Assembly (NCBI RefSeq): GCF_000764305.2
Contig: NW_025936008.1
Location: forward strand, 124,001-188,000
Reading direction: 5' to 3'
Length of the DNA: 64,000 bases
From: Hyalella azteca
Taxonomy: Eukaryota; Arthropoda; Malacostraca; Amphipoda; Hyalellidae
Shown here in pieces: positions 26,501-37,275 of this stretch. Position 1 is the first letter of the stretch. Every line of letters starts with the position of its first letter. A program made the position numbers and the translations under genes. The notes under the pieces were generated by a model, which saw only the letters and a list, made by a program, of their open reading frames with translations, did not search any database and had not been told where the DNA came from.

Positions 26501-27200
26501 TCTTGAGTTTTTTACTCGAATTTTACTAATGACGCCCCTAGTGATATCCGTGCGCGGGTCGCCTGCCGAAGACCACCACTGCCCTGGATGTAATGGACCA
26601 TCATGATACCTGCCTTCCGGAACGTAGCCTTCAACACTTCAAGCCGTCCGTATCTAGGCCGTGGGTGGAACTAACCCTCGGTCGAACGGCCACTTGGCCA
26701 CTTGTCGAAGGACGATAAATTTTGGAACAGAACTATGCTATCTGAAACCTAACCTCATGCGGTGACGTAAAATTACGTAATTTAACGATGCCTGGAAGTC
26801 ATATTCGATCCGCGGCCTGGTGGTGCACGGCAGGTGGTGGTCAAGGCCGGAAGACGACAAAGCCGAGTGGTGCACGGCTGATTGGTGTAGGTAGGTCCGG
26901 AGTGGTCCAAGGCGTTCGATTCAGGGCTTATTGGTGCACAAAATTGGTGGTGCACGGCTGCGCTCCTCCGTGCGCAATTCGCTCGTCGACGCTAAAGTCT
27001 ACGGATTTTGACGCCAGTATTTAATTAACTTTTGTCTAGGCAAATCGTAGCTTGATGGTCTGCCGCTTAAGAATGTGTATAACCTTTTCACCATTTATTG
27101 TCCATTCAAATTGATAAAATTTAATGCAGGATTTATCTAAGATATCGATATTTTCCTAAATATGCCCCGCAAAACAGGGTGTTGCTGTGTGGTCTAAGAC

Positions 27201-27421
27201 CTGTCGTGTAGCCAGGGTGCTGTCGTGTAGCCAGGGTGCTGTCGTGTAGCCAGGGTGCTGTCGTGTAGCCATGGTGCTGTCGTGTAGCCCGGGTGCTGTC
27301 GTGTAGCCAGGGTGCTGTCGTGTAGCCAGGGTGCTGTCGTGTAGCCAGGGTGCTGCCATGTAGCCAGGGTGCTGTCGTGTAGCCAGGGTGCTGTCGTGTA
27401 GCCAGGATGCTGTCGTGTAGC
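27201..27421. repeat. 20-bp minisatellite, 11 units
   Basis: Eleven head-to-tail units of CTGTCGTGTAGCCAGGGTG(C), nearly identical. Since 20 is not a multiple of three, the long frame seen across it on the minus strand cycles through three peptide registers and is an artefact. Confidence 0.95.
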
Positions 27422-27849
27422 CTAAGTAGAGCTTAAACTTAAACATAGCCTTTATAAACATAGCCACAGCAGAGCTGAAAATTCATTAGGGAACTTCTAC
27501 TTTTCGGAGCATCTTTGATTTATATTATCTTGTTGCCTAATTATTTTTTAGGCAAATAGCGACTGATAACTTCTATTGTTCTTTCTAGAACATGCCAAAT
27601 CCTCAATTTGCTATGAAAATATCCAAATTTCGATTCCTAAATTCATCCATCGTTTAGCTTTAAATATATTTCATCGTAAATCACATGGAGGGTAAATATT
27701 ACCTACTTTTTCAATGACTTTTCTCCATGCAGCTGAATAGTTATGTAAATGTTATCGACCTTAACGTTATATTTTTTAATGCAAAGGTACGTACAGTCAG
27801 AAATACCTTGAAAATGTATTTTTAGGTATGATAATAAATATAAGTGCAC
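27422..27849. other. no gene seen
   Basis: AT-rich spacer between the minisatellite and the TTAA-flanked MITE. I see no frame or signal of note. Confidence 0.4.
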
Positions 27850-27853
27850 TTAA

Positions 27854-28186
27854 CATGTTCACTTCGATTGCTTTATCTTGTACTATTTTGAAACAGGGTT
27901 GGCAGATGGTATTTTTTCCGGATAAATTCCGCAATACTTTTTTTCAATTATGATGGCCGACAAAAATTTATGATAGGGGAACTTCGTTATTAAATTTATA
28001 AAATGGAATTTTTACACCGGAAGCTACAAATATACTAGTATATATTGAGTTATCGGGCTTTTTTGATCTTTTTTGTTCTCGGACATGGCCGTTTTAGGCC
28101 ATCTGGCAACCCTGAATTATGTACCACTACGTCCTGGAAAAATACACTTCGTGGTACGCATCTGTACCACTTCGGAGTCAACGTGG
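27854..28186 (+). mobile_element. piggyBac-like MITE, copy 2
   Basis: Flanked by TTAA on both sides (27850-27853 and 28187-28190), the hallmark target of piggyBac transposases. Terminal repeats are CATGTTCACTTCG on the left and, inverted, CCACGTTGACTCCG on the right. An inner inverted pair, CAGGGTTGGCAGATGG (from about 27895) and CCATCTGGCAACCCTG (to about 28113), encloses the core. It is homologous to 21727-22096. It has no coding capacity, so it would need a transposase from elsewhere. Confidence 0.75.
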
Positions 28187-28190
28187 TTAA

Positions 28191-31100
28191 CAAATCCTAG
28201 TAGAGGTTTGCCATAATTTCTAAAAAAACGTATTTATACCCACTGTCTTGCACATTATTTTTTGTCTTATTTAATTCAAGGAAAGATAATATGTTAAGTA
28301 TGACATCGCTTATTTCATGTAAAGTTTGCCCTAATTCATTTCCCGATTATTGTCACATGGACATCAATTCTATTTATTTCATACCCATTTTTTAATTTCA
28401 AATGCATTTTCTGTCGATGAGTTTGTCGATTCCACTACGATAAATAGGTACAGAATTTTAGGTGCATAAATTGCAGCCAGACGTTCCATGTAATTTTTCT
28501 AAGCACGCATTCACATCGAGTTTGGTGAGAGTGCAATATCTGTGCATGCGAGAGAAGTTGGTCGATACGTTAAATATTCATCGTTCGTTTGGTTAGTTTT
28601 AAAACTAGAACGTCTAAACGTACTCATGAGCGTCCACCTCTGTTGAAAATGTAAACAGGAAAAATTCAATACTTTCTGCAAGTCGACTTGACCCAACCTG
28701 AGATGATTATAGGGCTTCTAGCGCTCGCTTTGTGTGCACACGAACATACCCGAAGTGTCGTTAGTAATTAAGTAATTTATTAAATTAAGTATTTATTGCT
28801 AACAAATTCACATGAAGAACGCCACGCTCGGTTCGATCATGATATAAAATCCGTTGAATATTCATTGAACTCACTTTGCGCATGTTGGAATCGGTGAACA
28901 AAGTGCTCTGATATTTATTTGTTTTGTATATTCATTCATGTCTCTATGAGTGTATTTTCAACCCGCCTGTAAGTATTGAATAACATTTTAAATATTGTTT
29001 AGGTAGCATATCAGAATTTTAATAGGTACCAGGCTTTTGTTAATATATTGTTTCTTGTTCATTGTTTACGCATCTCTGGCAACGGATTTCGACGAGTAAT
29101 TTTTGATGACGTGAGCACCTAGCGACAATGCTGAGAAGCTATTGCAATAGTTTATTGCCGTTTGAATTGAAATATCGTTAAAAAGTTCCACACAAAGTGA
29201 AATTCATTATTATTATACCAAACATCTAGATATATTAACACCAAAGTACTTTTTATTGAGTATACCGAGTCATTATCATTATGCACAATCGATCATTGGA
29301 AAACTCATTCAATAATGATACATTAGACCTTATTACTGTTGAGGCTAAAATAATTCGACTTTTAAACTAGGCGGAAAGTTACATGCTGCGATAAACTTTG
29401 GACGAATAATTACCAGTCTCTAAAACATTGAATAAATAAAGACGCTAAAGCATAACACGCACTCTGAACTATTATAAGTCTAAGGCGTGCCACCAATACT
29501 GAGCTGTGCCGTGAAGTGACAAACGAGGAAGTAATTAAACGAGCTTTGAATATTTTCTATCCTGCTAGAAAGTTACAATACTTTTTTGATCTAGGTTGAA
29601 AAACATTGTAACACGGCATATGTAAATCAACTCTGAAGCTGCATATAATAAGCGATAAATTTGAAAAGTTGTTCCCAGTTTATTGGACCTATTGATTTAA
29701 TTTCCAGACAGCTTTTAGCTTATGTTCACGAAGCAAATATTATTTTAGCCAATTCCTTACAGTAATCCCTTAGTACCAAGAAAATAAGTCTTGGCCATGT
29801 TATAGGTTACAAAAGGTGATTTTTCCTTCAGGGTGACACGCTGAACTGAGCAATACAAACGTATTTGCACCTGCAGCGTTCGGCAGAGACGCCCACCGTT
29901 GCTCCTGTGCCGCGGCTTCTCGGCAGGGCTGAAAATCTTCAAGTAGCAGGCAACCATAAAAACGTTATATGAATTAAACCTTGCAACACATATAAATTTG
30001 CAAAGAACCTTATAATCTCAGGGAGCCCTTAGACCTAGAAGAATCTTCCCGTTAGAACTCCCGAAGCCCACGTTACTAAGCCTCAGGCTGTTATGTGGGA
30101 TACGCTCAAAGAGCTCGGTGAGTGAACATTAATTATGAAGTAGACCATGGCTCCATTGTCGCTAATAATTAATAGAGTAAGTGAAGAACTATCATACTCG
30201 TACATGTGGACACGAGAGAAGTTATTCGTTTATGCACATAGTTTCAAGTGACCCAAATTTTGCACTTGTACTTTCTGCTCAAGGAAGAAAAAAGAAGAGT
30301 ACGAATACTCTACACTCACCGGAAGTGTATAATGAGAAAATGTCTTGACGTTCTCTGAATCGATGCACGACTCTTAAACTCATGTTGTGAATGCACCCAC
30401 ATTACCTTCACGTATGTTGGGAAATTCATTGTAAACTTTCGATTCAAATAGGATATTGAGAACACTAAAACGTATATAGTATTGTCCGTCAAATCGGTAA
30501 TGATCACTCTTGATTAAAACGAATATTGTAAAGAATACCTTTGGGAATGATTTTTAATCATATTCTTTTTTAATGAATAAGTAAATTCATCATTCAAATG
30601 CAGTAATATATTTTAAAAACGATGCGTGGAATAAACGACACTCAACTGCATTGTGGTCACAAAGAACAATTCTGCACAACTGCTCTACTCTCTCGTTTGT
30701 TTCAAATTCAATTCAATTCAAAAGTTTCAAATTCAATTGCTAGGTGTTAGTTTCTGATTGATAGATTTGGCAGTGGCGTAGTAGAGTTTCAGACATCGGC
30801 TAAATCACGCTTTCTATCGTAGGGGCGAGTATATATTGAACGCAGCATCTATCTTTCTGCGGATTTCATGGATAAGACATTTCGATGTTTTTCTAGAAAC
30901 TAGGCTGTGCTATACAGTGTCTTAGCAATAGAGCATTGACGCTACTGAAATGAAACTGGATTTACTGCCTGCAAAGCATTTATAATTTCAGTATGATGCA
31001 TGGGTATAGACATAAGAACCATCACAAGGGTAATGACTAGCACACTACACACTGAACTCATCGTGAAAGCTCATCCTTTACTGTTAGCTAAGCGAATTAA

Positions 31101-32121
31101 ACAACAAAGAAGGTCCGACTTCGGTCAGAAAATCCAGTGATCTTGATTTACATTTTCAGCCATGAATTGACATCATAGTTCTATTTTCGCTGATACATCC
31201 GAATATTTATGAGTTATTCTATAATAAATGATATTTCACTGGAAATATAAAAGAAATATTCACACATCTGAATTACAAGTAATATATATAAGCGGTGAAT
31301 ATGAACGGAAGTTAACCAGGTACTTTTCAGACATGTGTCGATCATTCGTTAATATAAAGACATAAATATATATTTTTTGAAGTATAAAGACATAAATATA
31401 TGTTTTTTAAAGGTTGAAGCAAAAAAAAATTTCTGCACAAAAATGCGAAGAATTTTCACTAATCCTATAATTTTTTAACGTGCGCTTAATTTCGCTTGTG
31501 GGGGGCTGTACCTTGAGCAAATACCGAAGTTTTACTGCACGTCTCTTATAGTTCCTACACTTTTCTTATGCAAAATTCTTTTCTTGTAAAAAATCCCTTG
31601 TTTGTGCAAAATTCTTTGCTTGTACAAATTAATTACAGGACGTCTTTCTAAGTACTACAGAAACAATCCACATTCGCCTTAACTAATCTTATGCTAATAG
31701 ATCAAAATCACATCGAAAAGATAAAAATAATGCGTATGAAGTCATTGGAATTGCCATCCTAATTGGTTTACACTCAGGAATTCATTTTTCACACAATGGA
31801 ACACTTAACACTATAATGTTGATTATGGAAATTTTGTAGAATTTAATGTAGCGCACAGTGTTTTAAAAATGTCACTCGATGAATTTCTGCCTCTAATAGA
31901 AACCTATATAATATGATGTTTATTAATACAACGTTTTTTACTAATCCGCTTGGTGAGTAGCCAAAGGTTCAAAAGTTTCTGCTCGCTACGGAAACCAGGT
32001 ACTATTTCTACGTTCGTGAGTTGCTCACCCAGCTTGAAAAAAGTTTCTGCTCACGAAAGTAATCACATAGTATTTGTAGATGTGCGAGTTGTTCCTAGCT
32101 TGACATCGCAGGGCCGAAATT
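28191..32121. other. no gene seen
   Basis: AT-rich DNA with short frames only. A small GC-rich patch at about 29870-29945 has no credible splice pair. Short direct duplications occur at 31350-31410 (AGACATAAATATAT) and at 31965-32100. The right end abuts the 3' end of the lectin gene. Confidence 0.4.
31965..32100. repeat. diverged two-copy tandem duplication, about 70 bp
   Basis: Two neighbouring blocks share AGTTTCTGCTC near the start, then a run around GTA(C/G)TATTT, then GAGTTG and AGCTT at the end. They lie just downstream of the lectin stop codon, so the transcript 3' end may run through them. Confidence 0.5.
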
Positions 32122-35100
32122 TTATTTAATTTCACACAAGTAATATGCAGGTTTGTAGCACCAGTCATCTCCGAGCTTATGAGTAAGACTGATGCGCATG
32201 ACCAGCAGGCAGTCGACGCCCGGGGTCGCAAAGGGTGATAAAGGAATTCTCTTGTCAGGCTGTGCAGGAATATCTGGGAAGGAGGCGTAGTTTGAGGAAC
32301 TCACAGTTGAGCCGTCCACCCACCGGTAGTCGAGCAGCCCAGGGCTGGATGTGGCCCCAACCCACACGTCAATTGGCAGAGGAACTAAAAATGCTAATTC
32401 CTTAGATGATTGCAATGTAAATTTTGGTGAGAGAAAAAATGAGACTAATCTTCTACTGGAGTAAGAATAATTTTAAATATCACTAGGAGCGTGCAGGTTT
32501 CTTAGACACAGTCCTTAACTCAGAAGAAGAAAAGCTTCACGAGTTTATTGCACAGCATACCCAAATACTTGTATGCATCTCCGATTCCAATAAGCAAACA
32601 ATTCTTTTCCAACCTCACTTTTTTTCAAAATCCAATCGTAAAGCTAAATAGGAGAGTTCTTCAGGTGGCATTGTAAACACAACAGGTCGGGGTCTTTGTG
32701 TTTTTGATCTGTAAGGCATTCCGCTGAATATTTGATAAATATTTAATACATTTTACACTAAGCATTTATAGAATTTGTGCAAGTCGCACATGAACTCACC
32801 TGTCGTGTCGAGACAACTCACCCTTCTTGTCGAAACCATTCACCCCTCACGTCGAGACAACTCACCCCTTGTGTCGAGACCATTCACCCTCATGTCGAGA
32901 CCATTCACCCTTCATGTCGACACCATTCACACTCATGTCGAGACCATTCACAAGACCATTCACCCTCATGTCGAGACCATTCACCCTCATGTCGAGACCT
33001 TTCACCCTTATGTCCAGACCATTCACCCTCATGTCGAGGCAACTCACCCGTCGAGTCGAGGTAGTTGTTCAGAGCGTTGAAATTTATGACGCCGGAGGGT
33101 TTGGAGTACAGGTCGCCTGTAGGCCACAAGCTCTTGCAGAAGGCCTGTGCGATGGGGTACGGTAGAATGGGGAAGAACCAGGAGCTCGTGAAGACGCATC
33201 CCACGTTGGTGATTCTTACGAAGGGCCATGGACAGCAACCAACCGGGTTGTTGTTACAAGCAGCCAGAGCCGCGGCTGAGGACATCAATCGCACTGCCTT
33301 ACTGAATCTTTATACGTTATGCGCTCAGTCTGAGATCATGAAAGCCATTTACAGCCCCGAATTGCAATACCTATTCAATATAAGGAAAGTTATAGAGGCA
33401 ATTGTTCTGTAGTGTAACTCTGATCGTGATAGTACTTTAGTGCAAGAGTGGCTGCATGTCTTCGATGACATCATGGCGCTGTCGCCCCACTTACCTTTAT
33501 CAAAGAGTGGTTTTGCCGTGGTGTAGCAGGTGTGGAGAGAAGGACCGGTTCCTGCGTTGTCGTATCCTGCAGGTAAGAACACCTCCGGCACCCAACACTC
33601 CCTCTCGCTGGTCATGCAAAACACCGACGTCAAGTTTGGAATCGTCATCGCAATGGCAGAGCAGCGGATGACGCTCATTCCCGGATACTTGTGCACCTTC
33701 AGGGGAAATAAGCAAAATTAGTCAACAAAATTCGCACTAAATTAGAGAAGAGGTCACTTATCAAGTTAATCTGCACTTCATTTCGGTGTACTTTCAATCA
33801 TTTAATTTTATACTTTTATAGCTTTGTTCCATTTCATAGGATTAATCGGAGACGCTGAGGTTTAGACCCGCACAGGGAGACATCGGCGCTGTAGTATAAT
33901 GCACCAGATTGGAGAACTTTTCTTAAAATAAAGTGTTACTAATAAGATTTTTGGATTAGTAACACTTAGTCTACTCACTTAGTCTACTTACCATGTCTAC
34001 TTGATATTGTCTACTACTTATTATGTAGACAAAAAAAATGTAACACGATTTTCAAAGCGAAGCATGGTTTTCTTTCACATCAAATAAATTAGTTTTTCAA
34101 ATTTGCTTGGTCGGATTACTATTGATTTTTGGTTTAGTCATCCCGTTACGAACATTAAGTTAAAGTCATAGCAAAATCTTTGTGAATTCAAATGCATCTT
34201 ACTCTTAAAAATTACGTTATACACTGGAACAAAAATTACCGAATACAAACGAATAAGTTTTCATCTGAAATTAATTTGAACGGAGTTAAGATGAGGTTAT
34301 TGCGATCTTTGATCAATGATGTCGATGCTCTCTTCGTAAGACCAGTCATGTCGGTCTTTCGGCATGAAGACATGACTGACATGATCGAGAATTCGTGTAT
34401 ATGAATTCTCGATAGATTTTCTTTGCAAATTTGTATTTTATTGTTAGAAAAACAGGGCCAACATTGAATGACTGGCTGCAAAACCTAAAATTTGACTTCA
34501 AGGCCAACAAGAATGGGATTTTCAATCCTGCGCTATGCAAACTGCAGAGACGGATGAAGCAGTTTCAATGGACAACATAAACACGCTTGTAAATTCTGTT
34601 CTCACTCCGGAAAAAGAAATAAGTTACGACAGGTTTACACCCCGATTTATTATTTGGATATTCGAATGACCCAACACAACAGGAATAGTTGTTCCATTAT
34701 ATTTAAACGTTTCTTCGTAATCGTAAAAGATTGAAATAATAATAAGGCTCACTTATCTTGTGAAGACAAATGTTAAAAATGTTTTGAGGTCAGAGAACTC
34801 AGAGCGTTCAGCTGGCATCTCTGCATCTGTTGCGAGGCACTCAATGTGTGCAGTTGGCATTCAGTTAACTCATATTATTCTTAATTTCCTTCCAAAGTTC
34901 AGCTTTCCCGAAATTTATAGTTTATTTGCAAGATAATTTGCAGTCAAAACAGTTTTTTTTCTGGAGTAAAGTCCAGAACATATCCTTATGCCGTGCACTA
35001 AACTGTAGTGACATCGCGTTTATTTTATAAGTTCTAACGCATTGACCTCAACAAGCTTAATGTTGCGCGCTCATGGAGATTCCGAGCATAATGTGTTTCT

Positions 35101-36073
35101 AGATTCAAGAATAGAATTTTTAGTACATAAGTTTATTTAGTAAGTTCTAGTTACATTTTCACCTCCAGAAATGTTCTTTATGTTTTATATATAGTTATTG
35201 ATACATTTTCGAATTACTATATGTTTCCGAAAAGTATAACTGGCAATTACTTACTCGAAATTAATACAAATGTAAATAATGCGGGAAAAATTCCTCGCAG
35301 CCCGTTGGGAATAAACACGTCACTGAAAACACGTTTGCAGTGTTCGATTTTCAATTGTTATAGTTTATTTCAAAAATATTCATTTCAAGTTTATTAAATT
35401 CTTAGTCACGAAGATTTTATAACTTTAAAATGTGACGCAAATCCGGCATTAAATCCTTTTCTTTTGGTACCGCATAGAAGTCTTGATATCAGCGGCACTT
35501 TATTGTTCAAATATTAGTATTTTAATAAATATGTAGGCCTACAGTACGTATTGTAAATTTATTCTTAGTGAGAAATAGAATATTTAATAACGTTTTAGTG
35601 ACCGTTAGAATCGAGATAAGAAGGATGCGGATAGGATAGGAGAATTATGAACGTGAAATTTATCCCAGTGAATGGAAGTTTAATCATTGTCCGATATAAT
35701 GTTTCATGAAAGTTGAGTTCTACGTTCCTCATGTATTAAGGATTAATGTGATGTTCGTACAATAAAGTGTTCAAATATAACCGTTTCTATTCTAGTCATT
35801 GAACCTGTGGATTGCCATTATATCCACTGCCTCCGAAAAAATATTCAATTGTTTCTAAAGTGTAAAGAAAAGTGTTTAAATATGACCAAATAATATTTAT
35901 TTTAAAAATAAAGAAAAACTAATTGAATAAAGCAAAAACTAGCTCACCACTACGCCGGTGTCGAAGTCGTTGAGGCCCACGTGGATGAGGGAGGCCACGG
36001 TGTCGTTGAGGCCAGCCCGCGCCGTGGGCCCCTGCAGGAGCACCAGCAGCAGGACCAGGGCCGCGGTCATCAT
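32122..36073 (-). CDS. secreted C-type lectin-like protein
   Basis: Four exons on the minus strand: 36073-35948, 33696-33495, 33275-33048 and 32384-32122, giving 272 residues. All introns are GT-AG, with phases 0, 1 and 1. Exon 1 has two ATGs and encodes a signal peptide with a Leu/Val core (MTAALVLLLVLLQG). The Cys-rich middle leads into a C-type lectin fold; exon 4 holds its signature: VWVGATSSPG, YRWVDGS, QPD, GVDCLLV and WCYKPAYYLCEIK at the C-terminus. QPD sits where the sugar-specificity triplet (EPN or QPD) lies, while the usual WND is replaced by DDW, so calcium or sugar binding is uncertain. Such proteins act outside the cell in recognition, often immunity. AATAAA overlaps the TAA stop on the coding strand. 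A minisatellite fills the start of intron 3. Confidence 0.88.
32790..33047. repeat. 21-bp minisatellite at the exon 3 donor of the lectin gene
   Basis: About 12 imperfect units of roughly 21 bp (plus strand: CGAGACCATTCACCCTCATG). On the gene's own strand each unit reads GGTGAATGG or GGTGAGTTG. The real donor of exon 3, GGGTGAGTTG at 33047-33042, is the first unit. GTGAGT recurs exactly at 32865-32860, 32821-32816 and 32799-32794; the last of these has the context CAG|GTGAGT. The array therefore looks grown from the exon/intron junction. Confidence 0.85.
34343..34413. repeat. two adjacent short hairpins
   Basis: CAGTCATGTC and GACATGACTG pair around a 16-base loop (about 34343-34378). Directly after, ATCGAGAATTC and GAATTCTCGAT pair around an 8-base loop (about 34384-34413). 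They lie in lectin intron 1. They could be a small MITE or structural elements. Confidence 0.6.
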
Positions 36074-36689
36074 TTCGAGTTCCTCAGACGTTGACAGCTG
36101 CTGTGCTGAATTTCAGGTTGCGCTTCGGCGCTACTTAATTATGCAATTGTAACGCGAAGTTTACCATAAGATGTCAGCAATAATGTTCTGTCGCTCACCG
36201 GCATTCAAGTCTGTACATGAGGATCACAGCTGTGGTGTTCTTATGCTCATAGTAATTTATGTGTCCCTGTAAGTGATATAATTGAAATGCAGCTGCTTCT
36301 TAAAGAACTGAATGTAAAATATTATTCATTTCCTTGATTCCAGTACCCCGGATTGAAAGCTGTTAATACTTGAATTAATTTCATGGATCAGGAGTGCCTG
36401 CGATGTGAATAGATGAGTTATATTTTCATATGAAGTTCAAAATTAATATTCATGAAAATTTTTTCGGATTTTCATTGTAGTAAAGTATGAGAAAAATGCG
36501 AAACTAATCTTACAATTTATAACAACGTAGTAAGACGTAAGATATATTTTTCTCTCCTCCACTATGAAAATATAATTTCCCAAGTTTAAGTACGAGCGTT
36601 CAATTGGTACATCAATTTATTCAAGACCTCTTGATAATATATATTTTGGTTCGATTATCAGGTTCCAAATAATTACTTATATCATTAGT
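36074..36689. other. upstream flank of the lectin gene
   Basis: The lectin promoter should lie here on the minus strand. I see no clear TATA box at a suitable distance. The rest is AT-rich, with TTCCAAATAAT near 36664-36675, which reappears just past the right end of the repeat at 37275 and may be its target duplication. Confidence 0.35.
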
Positions 36690-36921
36690 CTGCTTATATC
36701 GCAAGTTCACAAGGAATTTAAAAGCAAAGAAAACGCCAAGAAAATTCACCATATCGATATTGAAAACGTTTCGGAGTCCAGCTCCATCATCAGTTCGACT
36801 AAACTAAAAATGAATAAAATCACTTTAAAAGTCAAAATTCAAAGACAGACATAAAACCTAAACAAGACCTAACATTATATCGAAATAAACAGGACTAGTT
36901 ATGAACAACTTAGTCCTAGGG
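36690..36921 (-). mobile_element. repeat family copy, left arm of inverted pair at the gap
   Basis: Minus-strand copy of the family seen at 13976-14170, with the same CTGATGA, GGAG/CTCC and GAAACG core. It faces the plus-strand copy at 37106-37275 across the assembly gap, making a large inverted repeat of about 165 bp per arm. Confidence 0.7.
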
Positions 36922-37105
36922 NNNNNNNNNNNNNNNNNNNNNNNNNNNNNNNNNNNNNNNNNNNNNNNNNNNNNNNNNNNNNNNNNNNNNNNNNNNNNNN
37001 NNNNNNNNNNNNNNNNNNNNNNNNNNNNNNNNNNNNNNNNNNNNNNNNNNNNNNNNNNNNNNNNNNNNNNNNNNNNNNNNNNNNNNNNNNNNNNNNNNNN
37101 NNNNN
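36922..37105. other. assembly gap (184 N)
   Basis: Unknown bases. The gap sits exactly between two arms of an inverted repeat, which is the sort of structure that breaks assembly. Its true length is not known. Confidence 1.
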
Positions 37106-37275
37106 ATATAATGTTAGGTCTTGTTTAGGTTTTATGTCTGTCTTTGAATTTTGACTTTTAAAGTGATTTTATTCATTTTTAGTTTAGTCGAACTGATGAT
37201 GGAGCTGGACTCCGAAACGTTTTCAATATCGATATGGTGAATTTTCTTGGCGTTTTCTTTGCTTTTAAATTCCTT
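37106..37275 (+). mobile_element. repeat family copy, right arm of inverted pair at the gap
   Basis: Plus-strand copy of the repeat, nearly the mirror of 36713-36880. After the element the word TTCCAAATAAT follows, also present left of the other arm, which suggests that the pair plus the missing centre moved as one unit. Confidence 0.7.

Larger units (their letters stand above)
22101..27200. other. no firm gene; scattered exon-like signals
   Basis: AT-rich DNA. At 22463-22498 a pyrimidine-rich stretch leads to a good donor, TTCGAG|GTAAGT. At 23085 a TCGCAG acceptor opens a GC-rich island (listed). Around 26780-27000 is a patch with repeated GGTGCACGGC words. None of these joins into a gene I can support. 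Confidence 0.35.

Noticed and set aside
26788..27024. GC-richer frame with GGTGCACGGC words
   Set aside because: Composition comes from an internal short repeat; there are no splice sites or family likeness.
27156..27467. Minus-strand 103-codon frame with repeated LHDSTLATRQHPG-like words
   Set aside because: It is a product of the 20-bp minisatellite, with no other coding evidence.
32775..33165. Plus-strand frames with repeated TIHPHVE / DHSPSCR words
   Set aside because: They come from the 21-bp minisatellite antisense to the lectin gene.
36901..37128. Frame running through the N gap
   Set aside because: It is an artefact of translating unknown bases.
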